A stretch of DNA of 64,000 bases from the NCBI GenBank assembly GCA_031266015.1, contig JAISBU010000005.1:1-64000 (forward strand), in the 5' to 3' direction. This document shows positions 17,583 through 25,750 of this stretch, in pieces. Each line of letters begins with the position of its first letter. Positions within the stretch are counted from its first letter, which is position 1. Below the pieces are notes generated by a model, which was given only the letters and a program-made list of their open reading frames with translations, ran no database searches and was not told the DNA's origin. The DNA is from Prevotellaceae bacterium (lineage in GTDB: Bacteria; Bacteroidota; Bacteroidia; Bacteroidales; UBA932). Position numbers and translations under genes: made by a program.

Positions 17583-18416
17583 ATGAAAAAGTTCACAATC
17601 GTTCTATCACTATTCTTGTTCCTATGTTTTAATGCTTTAGGTGTCTGTACAGAGCAAGTTAAAACATTCTACGTGGCATATATGAATAATGTTTTGCATG
17701 ATGACAGCAAAAATATTGCTTTGTGTGAAACCTATTTAACGGAAGAGCAAATAGAGAAGGTAAATAGATTGAAATATGCAACAGGGGCTGATCCTGTTAT
17801 TCGCGCCCAAGATGCGACAAAAGACGCCATCGAAACACTACTTGTTGAGAACTTGACGGATAGGTGGTATATGGTTACCTATTTTTGGAGACATGAAGAT
17901 AGTAGCACAGCCATTGAAATTCCACTGAGGGCTCAAAACATTGACGGTGTATGTAAAATTACCAATATCATTCCTATCTGGAATGGCTCTCGCTATGGTG
18001 ATGAACTATTGTCCTGTGGAAGTAACATGACGACTGCAATAGGCCAAACTTCCGAACACACTTTTATTAAAAGTTTCTATAACGTCTACCTGACACAATA
18101 CTGTAAAATGCCAAAAGACCTGGACTCAAAGTTATCCTTTCTACGACAACAAAACCTATCGAGAAAGGCTTTGGAAGAATTTAAAAGTGCCGAATTAGAA
18201 CACATAAAGGACGGACTTGTTGGTTATGACTTGTTAATTGACAATTTTGATTTTGACCCTCTGTGGAATCACAGCGTTGATTTAAAGCACATAGGTGGCA
18301 ATGATTTTCAATTTACTTACCAAGTAGGCAGCAAAGTATATACAATCGTTATCACACTAAAACAAGGAATAAACGGCTTTGTAATAGACGGCCTCAAGGT
18401 ATTCAACAACAAGTAA
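17583..18416 (+). CDS. Probable immunity protein 1, tandem DUF3828-like, secreted
   Basis: 277 residues with a signal peptide (MKKFTIVLSLFLFLCFNALG). Two related halves: VKTFYVAYMNNVL ... LTDRWYMVTYFW, and IKSFYNVYLTQYC ... YDLLIDNFDFDPLW, both resembling DUF3828, a family that includes periplasmic immunity proteins against amidase effectors. Periplasmic location suits a protector against a peptidoglycan amidase. It starts 12 bases after effector 1. DUF3828 assignment is by eye; the immunity role is inferred from position, signal peptide and neighbour. Confidence 0.65.
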   Translation: MKKFTIVLSLFLFLCFNALGVCTEQVKTFYVAYMNNVLHDDSKNIALCETYLTEEQIEKVNRLKYATGADPVIRAQDATKDAIETLLVENLTDRWYMVTYFWRHEDSSTAIEIPLRAQNIDGVCKITNIIPIWNGSRYGDELLSCGSNMTTAIGQTSEHTFIKSFYNVYLTQYCKMPKDLDSKLSFLRQQNLSRKALEEFKSAELEHIKDGLVGYDLLIDNFDFDPLWNHSVDLKHIGGNDFQFTYQVGSKVYTIVITLKQGINGFVIDGLKVFNNK

Positions 18417-18420
18417 AATC

Positions 18421-18681
18421 ATGAAAACATTACAATAAGAGGCATTAAGTTTGGAAGTTCCGGAGTTATCTCTGGAAATGTGCAAGCGGCTAATGGGAGG
18501 TGGGTATGCATTGGAACTGGGTGACTATAGAGAAACTGAGAGAGACGGCTACAATGGGATTATTGATGGTGGTATTACCATAACGCCAGATGAGCAACAG
18601 CAAGCAGCAATGGATGAGCGAGCAAGCCTAGAAGAAGAACGACGACAACAGCAGCATGAACAACAGCAAGACGAAGATAGA
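18421..18681 (+). repeat. Leader-linker repeat of cassette 2, nonsense codon in leader
   Basis: This DNA is nearly identical to 22754-23016 and strongly similar to 16884-17140 (cassettes 5 and 1). The expected start at 18421 reads ATG AAA ACA TTA CAA TAA: codon 6, TTA (Leu) in cassettes 1, 3 and 4, is a TAA stop. A 26-base block at 18655-18680 recurs exactly at 20272-20297 and 22987-23012, so cassette 3 shares it although its leader is of another subtype. Confidence 0.9.
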
Positions 18682-19122
18682 AACCAAGCAGATACTCCTG
18701 ATGCACCGAAAGAAGAAAGTCCAAACAAGGTAGAAAATGGCAAGTGTGTGCATGGTGTAATTGCGGAAGCAATCAGTAAGCTTGGAGGCACACCAAATGT
18801 TGAAAAAATAAACCAAGCGTTAGCTCCGTATGAGAAAAAAGATGGAGATGGTAAGGTTATAGGAGTAGATGTATCACAACCGCAAATATTAAGCGTACTT
18901 AGTGATTTTTTTGCCATAGAGAATGTAACAAGTCAACCTCAACTAGTTAATGCTATTGAGAAGGGAGATATTGCTTTTGCATTTATTAATAATGATGCTC
19001 ACGCAGTGCTTATAGTTGGTGTAGATAGAGATAACTCAACATTTACCTGTTATGACCCCGTGTTTGGCTATGAGGTAGAGCATAATTTTAGAGAGATAAG
19101 AAGACCTGTAATATTAAGATAA
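18451..19122 (+). CDS. Double-glycine-leader effector 2: papain/C39-like cysteine peptidase, leader interrupted
   Basis: The frame is open from just after a TAA at 18436; the first usable start is TTG 18451, giving 223 residues without the first 10 leader residues but with ELSLEMCKRLMGG. An acidic Gln-rich linker runs to about residue 95. The cargo has a cysteine-peptidase layout: C99 (NGKCVHGVIAEAI), H184 (NDAHAVLIVGVD) and D202 (CYDPVFGYEV), as in papain-like/C39-like folds. The natural ATG at 18421 is followed five codons later by the stop. Translation may be abolished or reduced, or the cassette may be a silent donor. The gene after it (9-base gap) is the likely immunity protein. Confidence 0.7.
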   Translation: MEVPELSLEMCKRLMGGGYALELGDYRETERDGYNGIIDGGITITPDEQQQAAMDERASLEEERRQQQHEQQQDEDRNQADTPDAPKEESPNKVENGKCVHGVIAEAISKLGGTPNVEKINQALAPYEKKDGDGKVIGVDVSQPQILSVLSDFFAIENVTSQPQLVNAIEKGDIAFAFINNDAHAVLIVGVDRDNSTFTCYDPVFGYEVEHNFREIRRPVILR

Positions 19123-19131
19123 ATACGCTTT

Positions 19132-20067
19132 ATGAAATACGTTGTCTGTCTCTATCTATTTGTGATGTTCCATACAATGGTTGCAGTAGGGCAAAACAGT
19201 AGTAGTAGTAAAATTGAGTACGAAAAAATTATACCTACGGTAAAGTACGATTCTGTCAATTTTGTTGCCAATATTCGTGCTGCCTTTAACAATTACACTT
19301 TAGGTGTACGCTATGCGGTAAAAAAAGAGGGAAGAAAAAGAAAAATTATTTCTAATTGTGGGGGTACTTACGGTTATGCATGCATAGATAAATCATTGGT
19401 TGACATTATTATAGGTAGTCCCGATAGCGTTTTCTTTGTTCATTTTCACGATAATGATGAAGATAAAAGAACAGTAATGGGTATTTTAAAGGATGAAGCG
19501 GTAAAAATTATTGATTTTCGTGGAGTTTATTACTCCTCAATAGAGGAGTATCTAGAACTTGTTTTGAAAAGTGAAGTGCGTCCGCAATCCCAGCAGCGCT
19601 CAGTGCGAAAAGATGATAGTGCCACATTGCTCCAAATGAAAACTTTTATTTTAGGTTCTTACCAGTTTTACGAAGTACGTAACCCTACTGATACAAGCGA
19701 CATTATAAGGGTATTCATCAACGAGTTGGCAAATATTGTAAAAGTAACACCAGGGCAAAAGAAAAGTTTAAAACAGTCGTTATACAAATTAATTTCTAGC
19801 GAAACTAACGATGAGGCAATGCCGCCATGTTGTGTAATCACTCGCGGCACAGATAGAGTGTGGCTAATGAAAAAAAATGTTGCGGGAGTGCTGTACCAAA
19901 CATATACTCCTGAGCAGTATTTGAATATTGAGCGTGTGTTATGGGACAGAAAACTCAAATTGGATTATTATACGTGGAAAATATACACAGAAAAAATAGC
20001 AGACAAAGAAAATATTCAGTATCTGTTGCCTGAGGAGATTATGTCTTTAATGAAGCGAAAGGAGTAG
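19132..20067 (+). CDS. Probable immunity protein 2, secreted
   Basis: 311 residues with a signal peptide (KYVVCLYLFVMFHTMVAVGQ). No known family recognised. Residues about 98-150 (SVFFVHFHD ... AVKIIDFRGVYYSSIEEYLE) resemble residues 153-206 of probable immunity protein 3 (CVFSLFFLQGD ... DVFIDKQLNRYASIEDL). A second, weaker copy may lie at about 224-265. Both presumed partners are cysteine peptidases, which fits a shared inhibitor fold. It is 9 bases after effector 2 and 12 bases before effector 3. Confidence 0.6.
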   Translation: MKYVVCLYLFVMFHTMVAVGQNSSSSKIEYEKIIPTVKYDSVNFVANIRAAFNNYTLGVRYAVKKEGRKRKIISNCGGTYGYACIDKSLVDIIIGSPDSVFFVHFHDNDEDKRTVMGILKDEAVKIIDFRGVYYSSIEEYLELVLKSEVRPQSQQRSVRKDDSATLLQMKTFILGSYQFYEVRNPTDTSDIIRVFINELANIVKVTPGQKKSLKQSLYKLISSETNDEAMPPCCVITRGTDRVWLMKKNVAGVLYQTYTPEQYLNIERVLWDRKLKLDYYTWKIYTEKIADKENIQYLLPEEIMSLMKRKE

Positions 20068-20079
20068 ATTTATAAAATT

Positions 20080-20814
20080 ATGAAAAAATTACAATTAGAA
20101 GCGCTAAGTTTAGAAGTTCCTGAACTCTCTCCAGAAGTGTGTAAACGATTACTCGGAGGCAATTATGGAGAATTGGTAGACGGAGGAGAAATAGAGGAAA
20201 TTTATTGTTACCCTGACGAAACATTGAAGGAGCATCAGGAAAATCAAAAACAAGAAGGGGAGCAAGAGCGACATGAACAACAGCAAGACGAAGATAGCGA
20301 CAAAGAGCAACAAGGAGAAAAGGACACTCCTGAAGAAAACCCTAACAAAGACACATCTACAAGTAATCATTTGGAGGGATTCCCCACAAATTTCTCGACA
20401 CAAGTTGGGAGTTTATGCGTGTACACATCTTTTGCCGCTGTTGCTACTTTCTTAGGACAGTCTAATGTTAATTCTGGCAATTATGTGATGAGTTACATGG
20501 GATACGCTAACACTACTCTGCCAGACGCAATGGGTGGCGTTCATGGTGAACATCTCGGTGGATTTATACAGAGTGTTTTTGATGCACCGCCGATAAGTGA
20601 TCCAGCCAATGCTATTGACAATGAGCATGCAGTATTAGCGTACATCATAGATAGTAATGACGCAAGTTCTGGGCACGAAGTAGTTATTATTGGTTATGAG
20701 GAAAGAGATGGTGTTTGTTACTATCAATATTGGGATCCTGAAACGGGAGGAACTGATGAACATGAAGTAAGCCATTTTCATGACATGTACGAAATCTTTG
20801 GAGTAAAAACATAG
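20080..20814 (+). CDS. Double-glycine-leader effector 3: papain/C39-like cysteine peptidase
   Basis: 244 residues. Intact leader (KKLQLEALSLEVPEL ... CKRLLGG, residues 1-27), of the subtype continued by NYGE and GGEIEEIYCY that is shared with effector 4. An acidic Gln-rich linker runs to about residue 95 (EQERHEQQQDEDSDKEQQ). The cargo shows Q108 before C113 (TQVGSLCVYTSFAAVATFLG), H199 (SSGHEVVIIGYEE) and D219 (YQYWDPETGG), matching an oxyanion-hole Gln plus Cys-His-Asp triad of papain/C39-like peptidases. Target unknown: a protease or a peptidoglycan or isopeptide amidase are both possible. Followed after 13 bases by its presumed immunity gene. Confidence 0.78.
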   Translation: MKKLQLEALSLEVPELSPEVCKRLLGGNYGELVDGGEIEEIYCYPDETLKEHQENQKQEGEQERHEQQQDEDSDKEQQGEKDTPEENPNKDTSTSNHLEGFPTNFSTQVGSLCVYTSFAAVATFLGQSNVNSGNYVMSYMGYANTTLPDAMGGVHGEHLGGFIQSVFDAPPISDPANAIDNEHAVLAYIIDSNDASSGHEVVIIGYEERDGVCYYQYWDPETGGTDEHEVSHFHDMYEIFGVKT

Positions 20815-20827
20815 CATATAAATAATA

Positions 20828-21592
20828 ATGTGTAATAATATGATTATCCGTCTATATCGCAGCCTGCTGAGTGCTATATTTTCTATAGTTTTTGTACTTG
20901 CTGTTCATGCGCAAACTCTTTATCTCGCTCTGCCATGTGATAGCGCTATGATATTTAGAGATACAGACACGTTAAAAGAATATATACGAAAACGGAATCA
21001 AACTACCACAAAAAAACATCTTAATGGCTCTTTTGCTGTTAGGGACATGCAATTGCATGAAGTTGACAGCCTAATCTCAATAACCAGACTACAAATCGCA
21101 CCACGAGATAAGAATGTTCTTGATTTTCTTCTTCCTAAAGAAAAATTCATGCTATACAGCCCTGAGGGAGGAATTTTTTTTGTACAAGTAAAGTCTCAAA
21201 ATTCCGGCTACTCCTCCTTGTTGCAAGGTGCTCAAAATCAAAATAATGTAGCGAAAATGCTGCAAGCATTGCATACTCCTAAGGAATGTGTATTTTCCCT
21301 ATTTTTTTTACAGGGAGACCATCATAACTTTCCAGCCATTGGTTGTAAGATTGGAGATAAGGATGTCTTTATAGATAAGCAGCTAAACCGTTATGCTAGC
21401 ATCGAAGACCTCATTATCGGTCTTTACGGTTCTATGGAGCAGTATAGGCAGTTGCATAAGGAGGAGTTGTATTGGCGAAATATACTAACTCATGGCACTA
21501 AAGAGGGAAAAGATAGCGCCATAGAGCAGTTACGGCAACAACATCATAATGACACCATCGTTGTGAATAAATTGCTAGAATATGCTCGCTAA
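20828..21592 (+). CDS. Probable immunity protein 3, secreted
   Basis: 254 residues. Signal peptide: MIIRLYRSLLSAIFSIVFVLAVHAQ, so the start may be the ATG at 20840 (residue 5) instead of 20828. Not in a family I recognise. Residues 153-206 resemble part of probable immunity protein 2. It sits 13 bases after effector 3 and 21 bases before the ATG of effector 4. Role inferred from context. Confidence 0.6.
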   Translation: MCNNMIIRLYRSLLSAIFSIVFVLAVHAQTLYLALPCDSAMIFRDTDTLKEYIRKRNQTTTKKHLNGSFAVRDMQLHEVDSLISITRLQIAPRDKNVLDFLLPKEKFMLYSPEGGIFFVQVKSQNSGYSSLLQGAQNQNNVAKMLQALHTPKECVFSLFFLQGDHHNFPAIGCKIGDKDVFIDKQLNRYASIEDLIIGLYGSMEQYRQLHKEELYWRNILTHGTKEGKDSAIEQLRQQHHNDTIVVNKLLEYAR

Positions 21593-21613
21593 ATGCGATT
21601 GAAAAATAAAATC

Positions 21614-22243
21614 ATGAAAAAATTACAATTAGAAGCGTTAAGCTTAGAAGTTCCTGAACTGTCTCCAGAAATGTGTAAACGACTGATGGGAGGCAATTAT
21701 GGGGAGATAAACGGAGGAGAAATAGAGGAGGTCTATTGTTACGGTGAAAGATCTATGGATATGGACCCGGAGGATCGACGTGACGATAGAGAGTTTGATA
21801 ATGATGACAATAATAATGACACTCCAGAGCAACCCTTGGAATTAAGGGAATATACAGGTTTAAATCAGGCTGAACAAGACTTCATACTTCAACATCCTAT
21901 TGCGGCGGCAGCTTTTGCCGTTAATGCTAATCAAGCAAAAAGTGAAGCTGCTATTCGCTTTCCTGAATCTCTACACAATGGGAGTGGAGACGCGTTTAGA
22001 CATGCCTTCTGGTCTGCATTAAATGCTTATGATCAAGGACGAGGATTAGCAGAACAGTTTGGAAACGCTCACGAGAGCGGCCCTGGCAATCCTGAGGCGG
22101 AAAAAAATATGGATTTGCATAATAACTCAGTAGGATATGATATAGGTGAAGAAGCACAAGAAAATGGTTGGAGTGAACAACAAATAATAGATGCTGTGCT
22201 TGATGCATTAGATAATGGTAGACTAATCGTTCTAAATAAGTAG
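21614..22243 (+). CDS. Double-glycine-leader effector 4: DUF6973-like toxin domain
   Basis: 209 residues from the ATG at 21614, which places the leader exactly as in the other cassettes (an ATG at 21593 would add seven residues). Intact leader of 27 residues, a short Asp/Asn/Glu-rich linker, then a cargo from about residue 78. Motifs: DAFRHAFWSAL (126-136), FGNAHE (149-154) and MDLHNN (166-171), the pattern of the DUF6973 domain, found at the C termini of many polymorphic-toxin-like proteins. The conserved Asp/His/Glu set suggests a metal-dependent hydrolase, but the activity is not established. The next gene encodes a lipoprotein, the presumed immunity partner. Confidence 0.75.
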   Translation: MKKLQLEALSLEVPELSPEMCKRLMGGNYGEINGGEIEEVYCYGERSMDMDPEDRRDDREFDNDDNNNDTPEQPLELREYTGLNQAEQDFILQHPIAAAAFAVNANQAKSEAAIRFPESLHNGSGDAFRHAFWSALNAYDQGRGLAEQFGNAHESGPGNPEAEKNMDLHNNSVGYDIGEEAQENGWSEQQIIDAVLDALDNGRLIVLNK

Positions 22244-22264
22244 ATATCATGAACTGTACCACGT

Positions 22265-22732
22265 ATGAAAGATTTTAACAATAGATGTAAGTTGATGGTC
22301 GTAGGCTCGTGTATAATGCTGTGTTCTATTTTTTGTGGGTGTACTACAATAGAAAAACAATCAATGGAAACAGCTAAACGTATTCATGAGCAAATATTAG
22401 GACAAAAAGAATTTCGCATTTCTTCTGCTACAGAGTTTACTTGGGACACATTGTATATTATTACTCCTTACTCTAGTAGTCGAGAACTTATGCGTAAAGA
22501 TTCAACAATACAATTAGGAAGTGTTGCTGCCAAAAAAATTGACCTTTCTTTTCGAGATGATGCCGTTGCTTTGGTTTTCATACATAAAAAAAGGACTGTT
22601 GCTTACTGCATTTACCTCAGAAAGTGGGGAGATTTTACGAATTTTACAAGTTTCCTTAATCCTATTAGTAATAGCAATGATTGTTGTGTTACTAATATTG
22701 AAACAAATGAAATACATCATTGTTTGTATTAA
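22265..22732 (+). CDS. Probable immunity lipoprotein 4
   Basis: 155 residues. The hydrophobic N terminus ends in a lipobox-like SIFCGC with C26 as likely lipidated residue. The body is not recognised (ITPYSSSRELM, FRDDAVALVFIHKKRTVAYC). Lipid anchoring on the periplasmic side fits immunity to an effector delivered into the periplasm or to the membrane. It lies 21 bases after effector 4. Its 3' end overlaps the longest possible reading of effector 5. Confidence 0.6.
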   Translation: MKDFNNRCKLMVVGSCIMLCSIFCGCTTIEKQSMETAKRIHEQILGQKEFRISSATEFTWDTLYIITPYSSSRELMRKDSTIQLGSVAAKKIDLSFRDDAVALVFIHKKRTVAYCIYLRKWGDFTNFTSFLNPISNSNDCCVTNIETNEIHHCLY

Positions 22733-23436
22733 TAAGTAACCAAATAATTTATTATGAAAAATTACAATTAGGGGCATTAAGTTTGGAAGTTCCGGAGTTA
22801 TCTCTGGAAATGTGCAAGCGGCTAATGGGGGGTGGGTATGCATTGGAACTGGGTGACTATAGAGAAACTGAGAGAGACGGCTACAATAGGATTATTGATG
22901 GTGGTATTACCATAACACCAGATGAGCAACAGCAAGCAGCAATGGATGAGCGAGCAAGCCTAGAAGAAGAACGACGACAACAGCAGCATGAACAACAGCA
23001 AGACGAAGATAGCGACAACGGACATTACAATAATAATGATAGTTCTTTAAGGGGACAGCCTACTCAAGGGAATAAGGGTGCACCTGTTCAAGGCAGTGGG
23101 AATTTGGATTTTTTTACCTCATCCGACAAAACTATAGTGAATACTTTAATAAATGCCATAGCAAATGGAAGTTGCATTATATCACAATTGAGCAGTTTCT
23201 ACCCCTCTGTTAGTTACGCATCCCCCGCTAACGGTACAATTATTAATATTAACGGCCATGAATATACCGTAAAAATAGATGTGAATACGCATGTAAAAGA
23301 TAATTGGGGAGAAAAAGCACCTGTAGCAGAAAATACAGTTAATGGATGGACACCCATTGATTTAGGAAACTTAAGTGCATTTGTTATCTATGTTCAACCC
23401 GACCAGCTTGATAATTTCATACGTGATGTGTTTTAA
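22720..23436 (+). CDS. Double-glycine-leader effector 5: unknown cargo, start frameshifted
   Basis: The expected ATG at 22754 is out of frame: cassette 1 has six A after ATG, here five, so ATG 22754 runs into TAG at 22769 while the leader (KLQLGALSLEVPEL ... MCKRLMGG) lies in the next frame. The frame is open from a TTG at 22720 (238 residues); TTG 22783 is another possible start. Leader and acidic Gln-rich linker are almost the same as in cassette 2. The cargo (about residues 130-238) is unrecognised: it has one Cys (NGSCIISQLSSFYP), beta-rich stretches (GTIININGHEYTVKID) and ends LDNFIRDVF. Silent, phase-variable or decayed; the body has no stop. Confidence 0.6.
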   Translation: MFVLISNQIIYYEKLQLGALSLEVPELSLEMCKRLMGGGYALELGDYRETERDGYNRIIDGGITITPDEQQQAAMDERASLEEERRQQQHEQQQDEDSDNGHYNNNDSSLRGQPTQGNKGAPVQGSGNLDFFTSSDKTIVNTLINAIANGSCIISQLSSFYPSVSYASPANGTIININGHEYTVKIDVNTHVKDNWGEKAPVAENTVNGWTPIDLGNLSAFVIYVQPDQLDNFIRDVF

Positions 23437-23455
23437 TCTAAATTACAATGTAAAG

Positions 23456-24130
23456 ATGAAAAAAAACAGAAGTAAGTTGCTCGTCTTATGTTTATTATTT
23501 ACGACACATGTTATTTATGTGCAATCAAGTTTCCTTAGTAGCATATTTACATCAGATGAATTAACTACACAAAACAAAATCGTACAGTATTACGATAACT
23601 TAATTACAGCATCTGTTGGAGATAATAAGGCTATTGCAGAGTCTTATAATGTATACATGAATCGTCTTTGGCAAGATATGGGTTCTGGTAGCTGGCGAGG
23701 AGTGGATACTGTTACCTATAATGATTATGCCCGTTTTTTCCAAACGTTAAATCAATTACATCTTCAAGAGTATTATACTTTTGAAGATACAGCAATGTTT
23801 TTTTACTCAAAGGATAAAGCAGACACCATAAAAATTTATTTTCCATATAATCTTGAACTTAACAGGGAAGGAAAGTTTATGTGCCTACTCAAGGTCGTAT
23901 CTGATTACGATTCGGTGGTAGCAACGGTACACGATCAACTTTCCACGGCGGGTGATTTTAGTCCTACGTTTTATGCAGGGATGATCTCGGGATATAGCCA
24001 TTTTGACTACAACAATAAAATACATCGCTTAATAGCAATAGTTGCATTAATGAAAAGAACTCCACCCATAAATGTGCCAAAAGGTTTTTATCAATATCGG
24101 ACACATATACCCTTAGGAAAATTCATTTAA
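23456..24130 (+). CDS. Probable immunity protein 5, secreted
   Basis: 224 residues from the ATG at 23456, which gives a signal peptide (KKNRSKLLVLCLLFTTHVIY) and starts 19 bases after effector 5. No family recognised; helical N-terminal half (NKIVQYYDNLITASVGDNK), later YYTFEDTAMFFYSKD. Last gene of the cassette array, 6 bases before the nucleotidyltransferase gene, which links the array to the export operon. Confidence 0.6.
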   Translation: MKKNRSKLLVLCLLFTTHVIYVQSSFLSSIFTSDELTTQNKIVQYYDNLITASVGDNKAIAESYNVYMNRLWQDMGSGSWRGVDTVTYNDYARFFQTLNQLHLQEYYTFEDTAMFFYSKDKADTIKIYFPYNLELNREGKFMCLLKVVSDYDSVVATVHDQLSTAGDFSPTFYAGMISGYSHFDYNNKIHRLIAIVALMKRTPPINVPKGFYQYRTHIPLGKFI

Positions 24131-24136
24131 AAAAGA

Positions 24137-25750
24137 GTGTCAGCCTGTACCATACAACAAAAAGTAGAGCAATTTGTAGCCAGTAATTTTACATGTGATG
24201 CTATTTCTGGAGTAATGCTTACGGGAAGTGCGGCTACTAATAGCCGCACTTTTGTTTCTGATGTTGATGTAATTATACTATTACCTATAATTAATGCTGC
24301 TTTTACAGAAAATTTCTTTGAAGATGGGTTTGAAATCCATCTAATTTTTCTTCCTGAAAATAATCTTTTACAAGTAATTGAAAGAGACATTTTTTTATGT
24401 GAAGGTAATTACTTATCCATGTTTTTTAAGGGCATTATGCTTTATGACAAACGAGGATTGTTAGAGCAGGTGAAAAAATATGCAACAGAGTTTTTTAGTA
24501 CTGAAATGGAAGTGCAAAGTAAAGAGCGAAGTAATTTGTTGATGCGAGCCAAAATCACATCAGAGCTACACGATTTTATCAATACACGTGATGCTCATAA
24601 ACAATACTATTCAGGTGCGGAATTATTTAAACTTTTAAGTCAATACGAGTTGCTACTATCTGGATATGCCACGCATATTCGCTTTGGTAAATCCCTTGCT
24701 CAGGACTTAAACCGAGTTGGTTCAAAGCCCACAGAGATTATAAATTGCTTTAAAGAGTATAGCAATCGTAGCAATATAGAGCCATTGGTAAGCTTGGCGC
24801 AGAATATGCTCTCATCGTCTGGCGGTTTGTTAAACAAATACACAACAGGGTATGAATATAACAGGGTAGAGAGCGATTTTGCTATGATATATCTACCTAA
24901 CCATTGTGTCCAAGAACAGAATATTATAGAGGTAATAAAGGATTTAGCAGCCAACTTACAAAGCACAGTTCACTATATTTTCTATTGTAAATGCGCTTTC
25001 ATGGAGGACGGTATATATATGCCAATATTTGCTCCAAGAGAGGACATCAATGAATGGATACTTTCATTGACCGTTAACCTACTTGCGAAATATCAAAAAG
25101 AGGGTATACGATTAAGATTTCCATATCAAACTTCCTATTTTGATGCTTTAGCGTTGGGAGGAACTACTACATTGAAACAACTTGCACCATATTATGCAGC
25201 ATTTTCTTCATTTGTCATTAATAAATTAACGAGGAAAAGTAGCGATTGGAATAAATCGAAAATCAATAATGGAATTTATATGCTAATAGCATTTGGCATA
25301 AATGCTCAATATAACCAAAACGCATATAAAACTATTTGTTTCAAATTATTTGAAAAACTACTGCCAAATGCCTCTAATCCGATGACTATTACCAACATTT
25401 CACAGGTAAAGTTATTATATGAAGATAAGCAATCTGAGTATGCACGCTTATTTGAATCTCAAAAGCAACAAGTTAATTATTTTTTTGGAGCAGCGATAAG
25501 GAGTTGGGACAATGAATCTTTGCCCGATGCGGAAATTGACTTGCAAATAGGTATGTTGCAGCAACTGATAAAAATAGACAAGAACAAAAATTATAAAAAT
25601 GTTTCACACTCCCTATCTGAAATAATAGATACGGAGCATATCTACATTGAAATTTTAAATCAACTGCTCAGTATGCTTTTGTTAGACGAGAATGAGAAAG
25701 CATACACAACTTTTATTGTTTATAAGTTAATAGCATCATGCGATTCTTAA
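24137..25750 (+). CDS. Nucleotidyltransferase-superfamily protein in export operon
   Basis: 537 residues from a GTG start. The N terminus has the pol-beta-type nucleotidyltransferase signature: GSAATNSRTFVSDVDV with G30-S31 and D42-x-D44. The following region (about 100-250) is helical. The C-terminal half is unrecognised. Such enzymes transfer nucleoside monophosphates to RNA, proteins or small molecules; the substrate here is unknown. It overlaps the PCAT gene by 13 bases, so it is translationally coupled to the exporter. Possible roles are modification of the effectors before export, control of the system, or RNA work together with the ligases downstream. Confidence 0.65.
   Translation: MSACTIQQKVEQFVASNFTCDAISGVMLTGSAATNSRTFVSDVDVIILLPIINAAFTENFFEDGFEIHLIFLPENNLLQVIERDIFLCEGNYLSMFFKGIMLYDKRGLLEQVKKYATEFFSTEMEVQSKERSNLLMRAKITSELHDFINTRDAHKQYYSGAELFKLLSQYELLLSGYATHIRFGKSLAQDLNRVGSKPTEIINCFKEYSNRSNIEPLVSLAQNMLSSSGGLLNKYTTGYEYNRVESDFAMIYLPNHCVQEQNIIEVIKDLAANLQSTVHYIFYCKCAFMEDGIYMPIFAPREDINEWILSLTVNLLAKYQKEGIRLRFPYQTSYFDALALGGTTTLKQLAPYYAAFSSFVINKLTRKSSDWNKSKINNGIYMLIAFGINAQYNQNAYKTICFKLFEKLLPNASNPMTITNISQVKLLYEDKQSEYARLFESQKQQVNYFFGAAIRSWDNESLPDAEIDLQIGMLQQLIKIDKNKNYKNVSHSLSEIIDTEHIYIEILNQLLSMLLLDENEKAYTTFIVYKLIASCDS

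Noticed and set aside
17080..23020. Repeated CAG/CAA-rich blocks that might suggest a repeat array or CRISPR
   Set aside because: The repeats are the coding DNA of Gln-rich linkers between leader and cargo; there is no regular spacer pattern and no cas gene.
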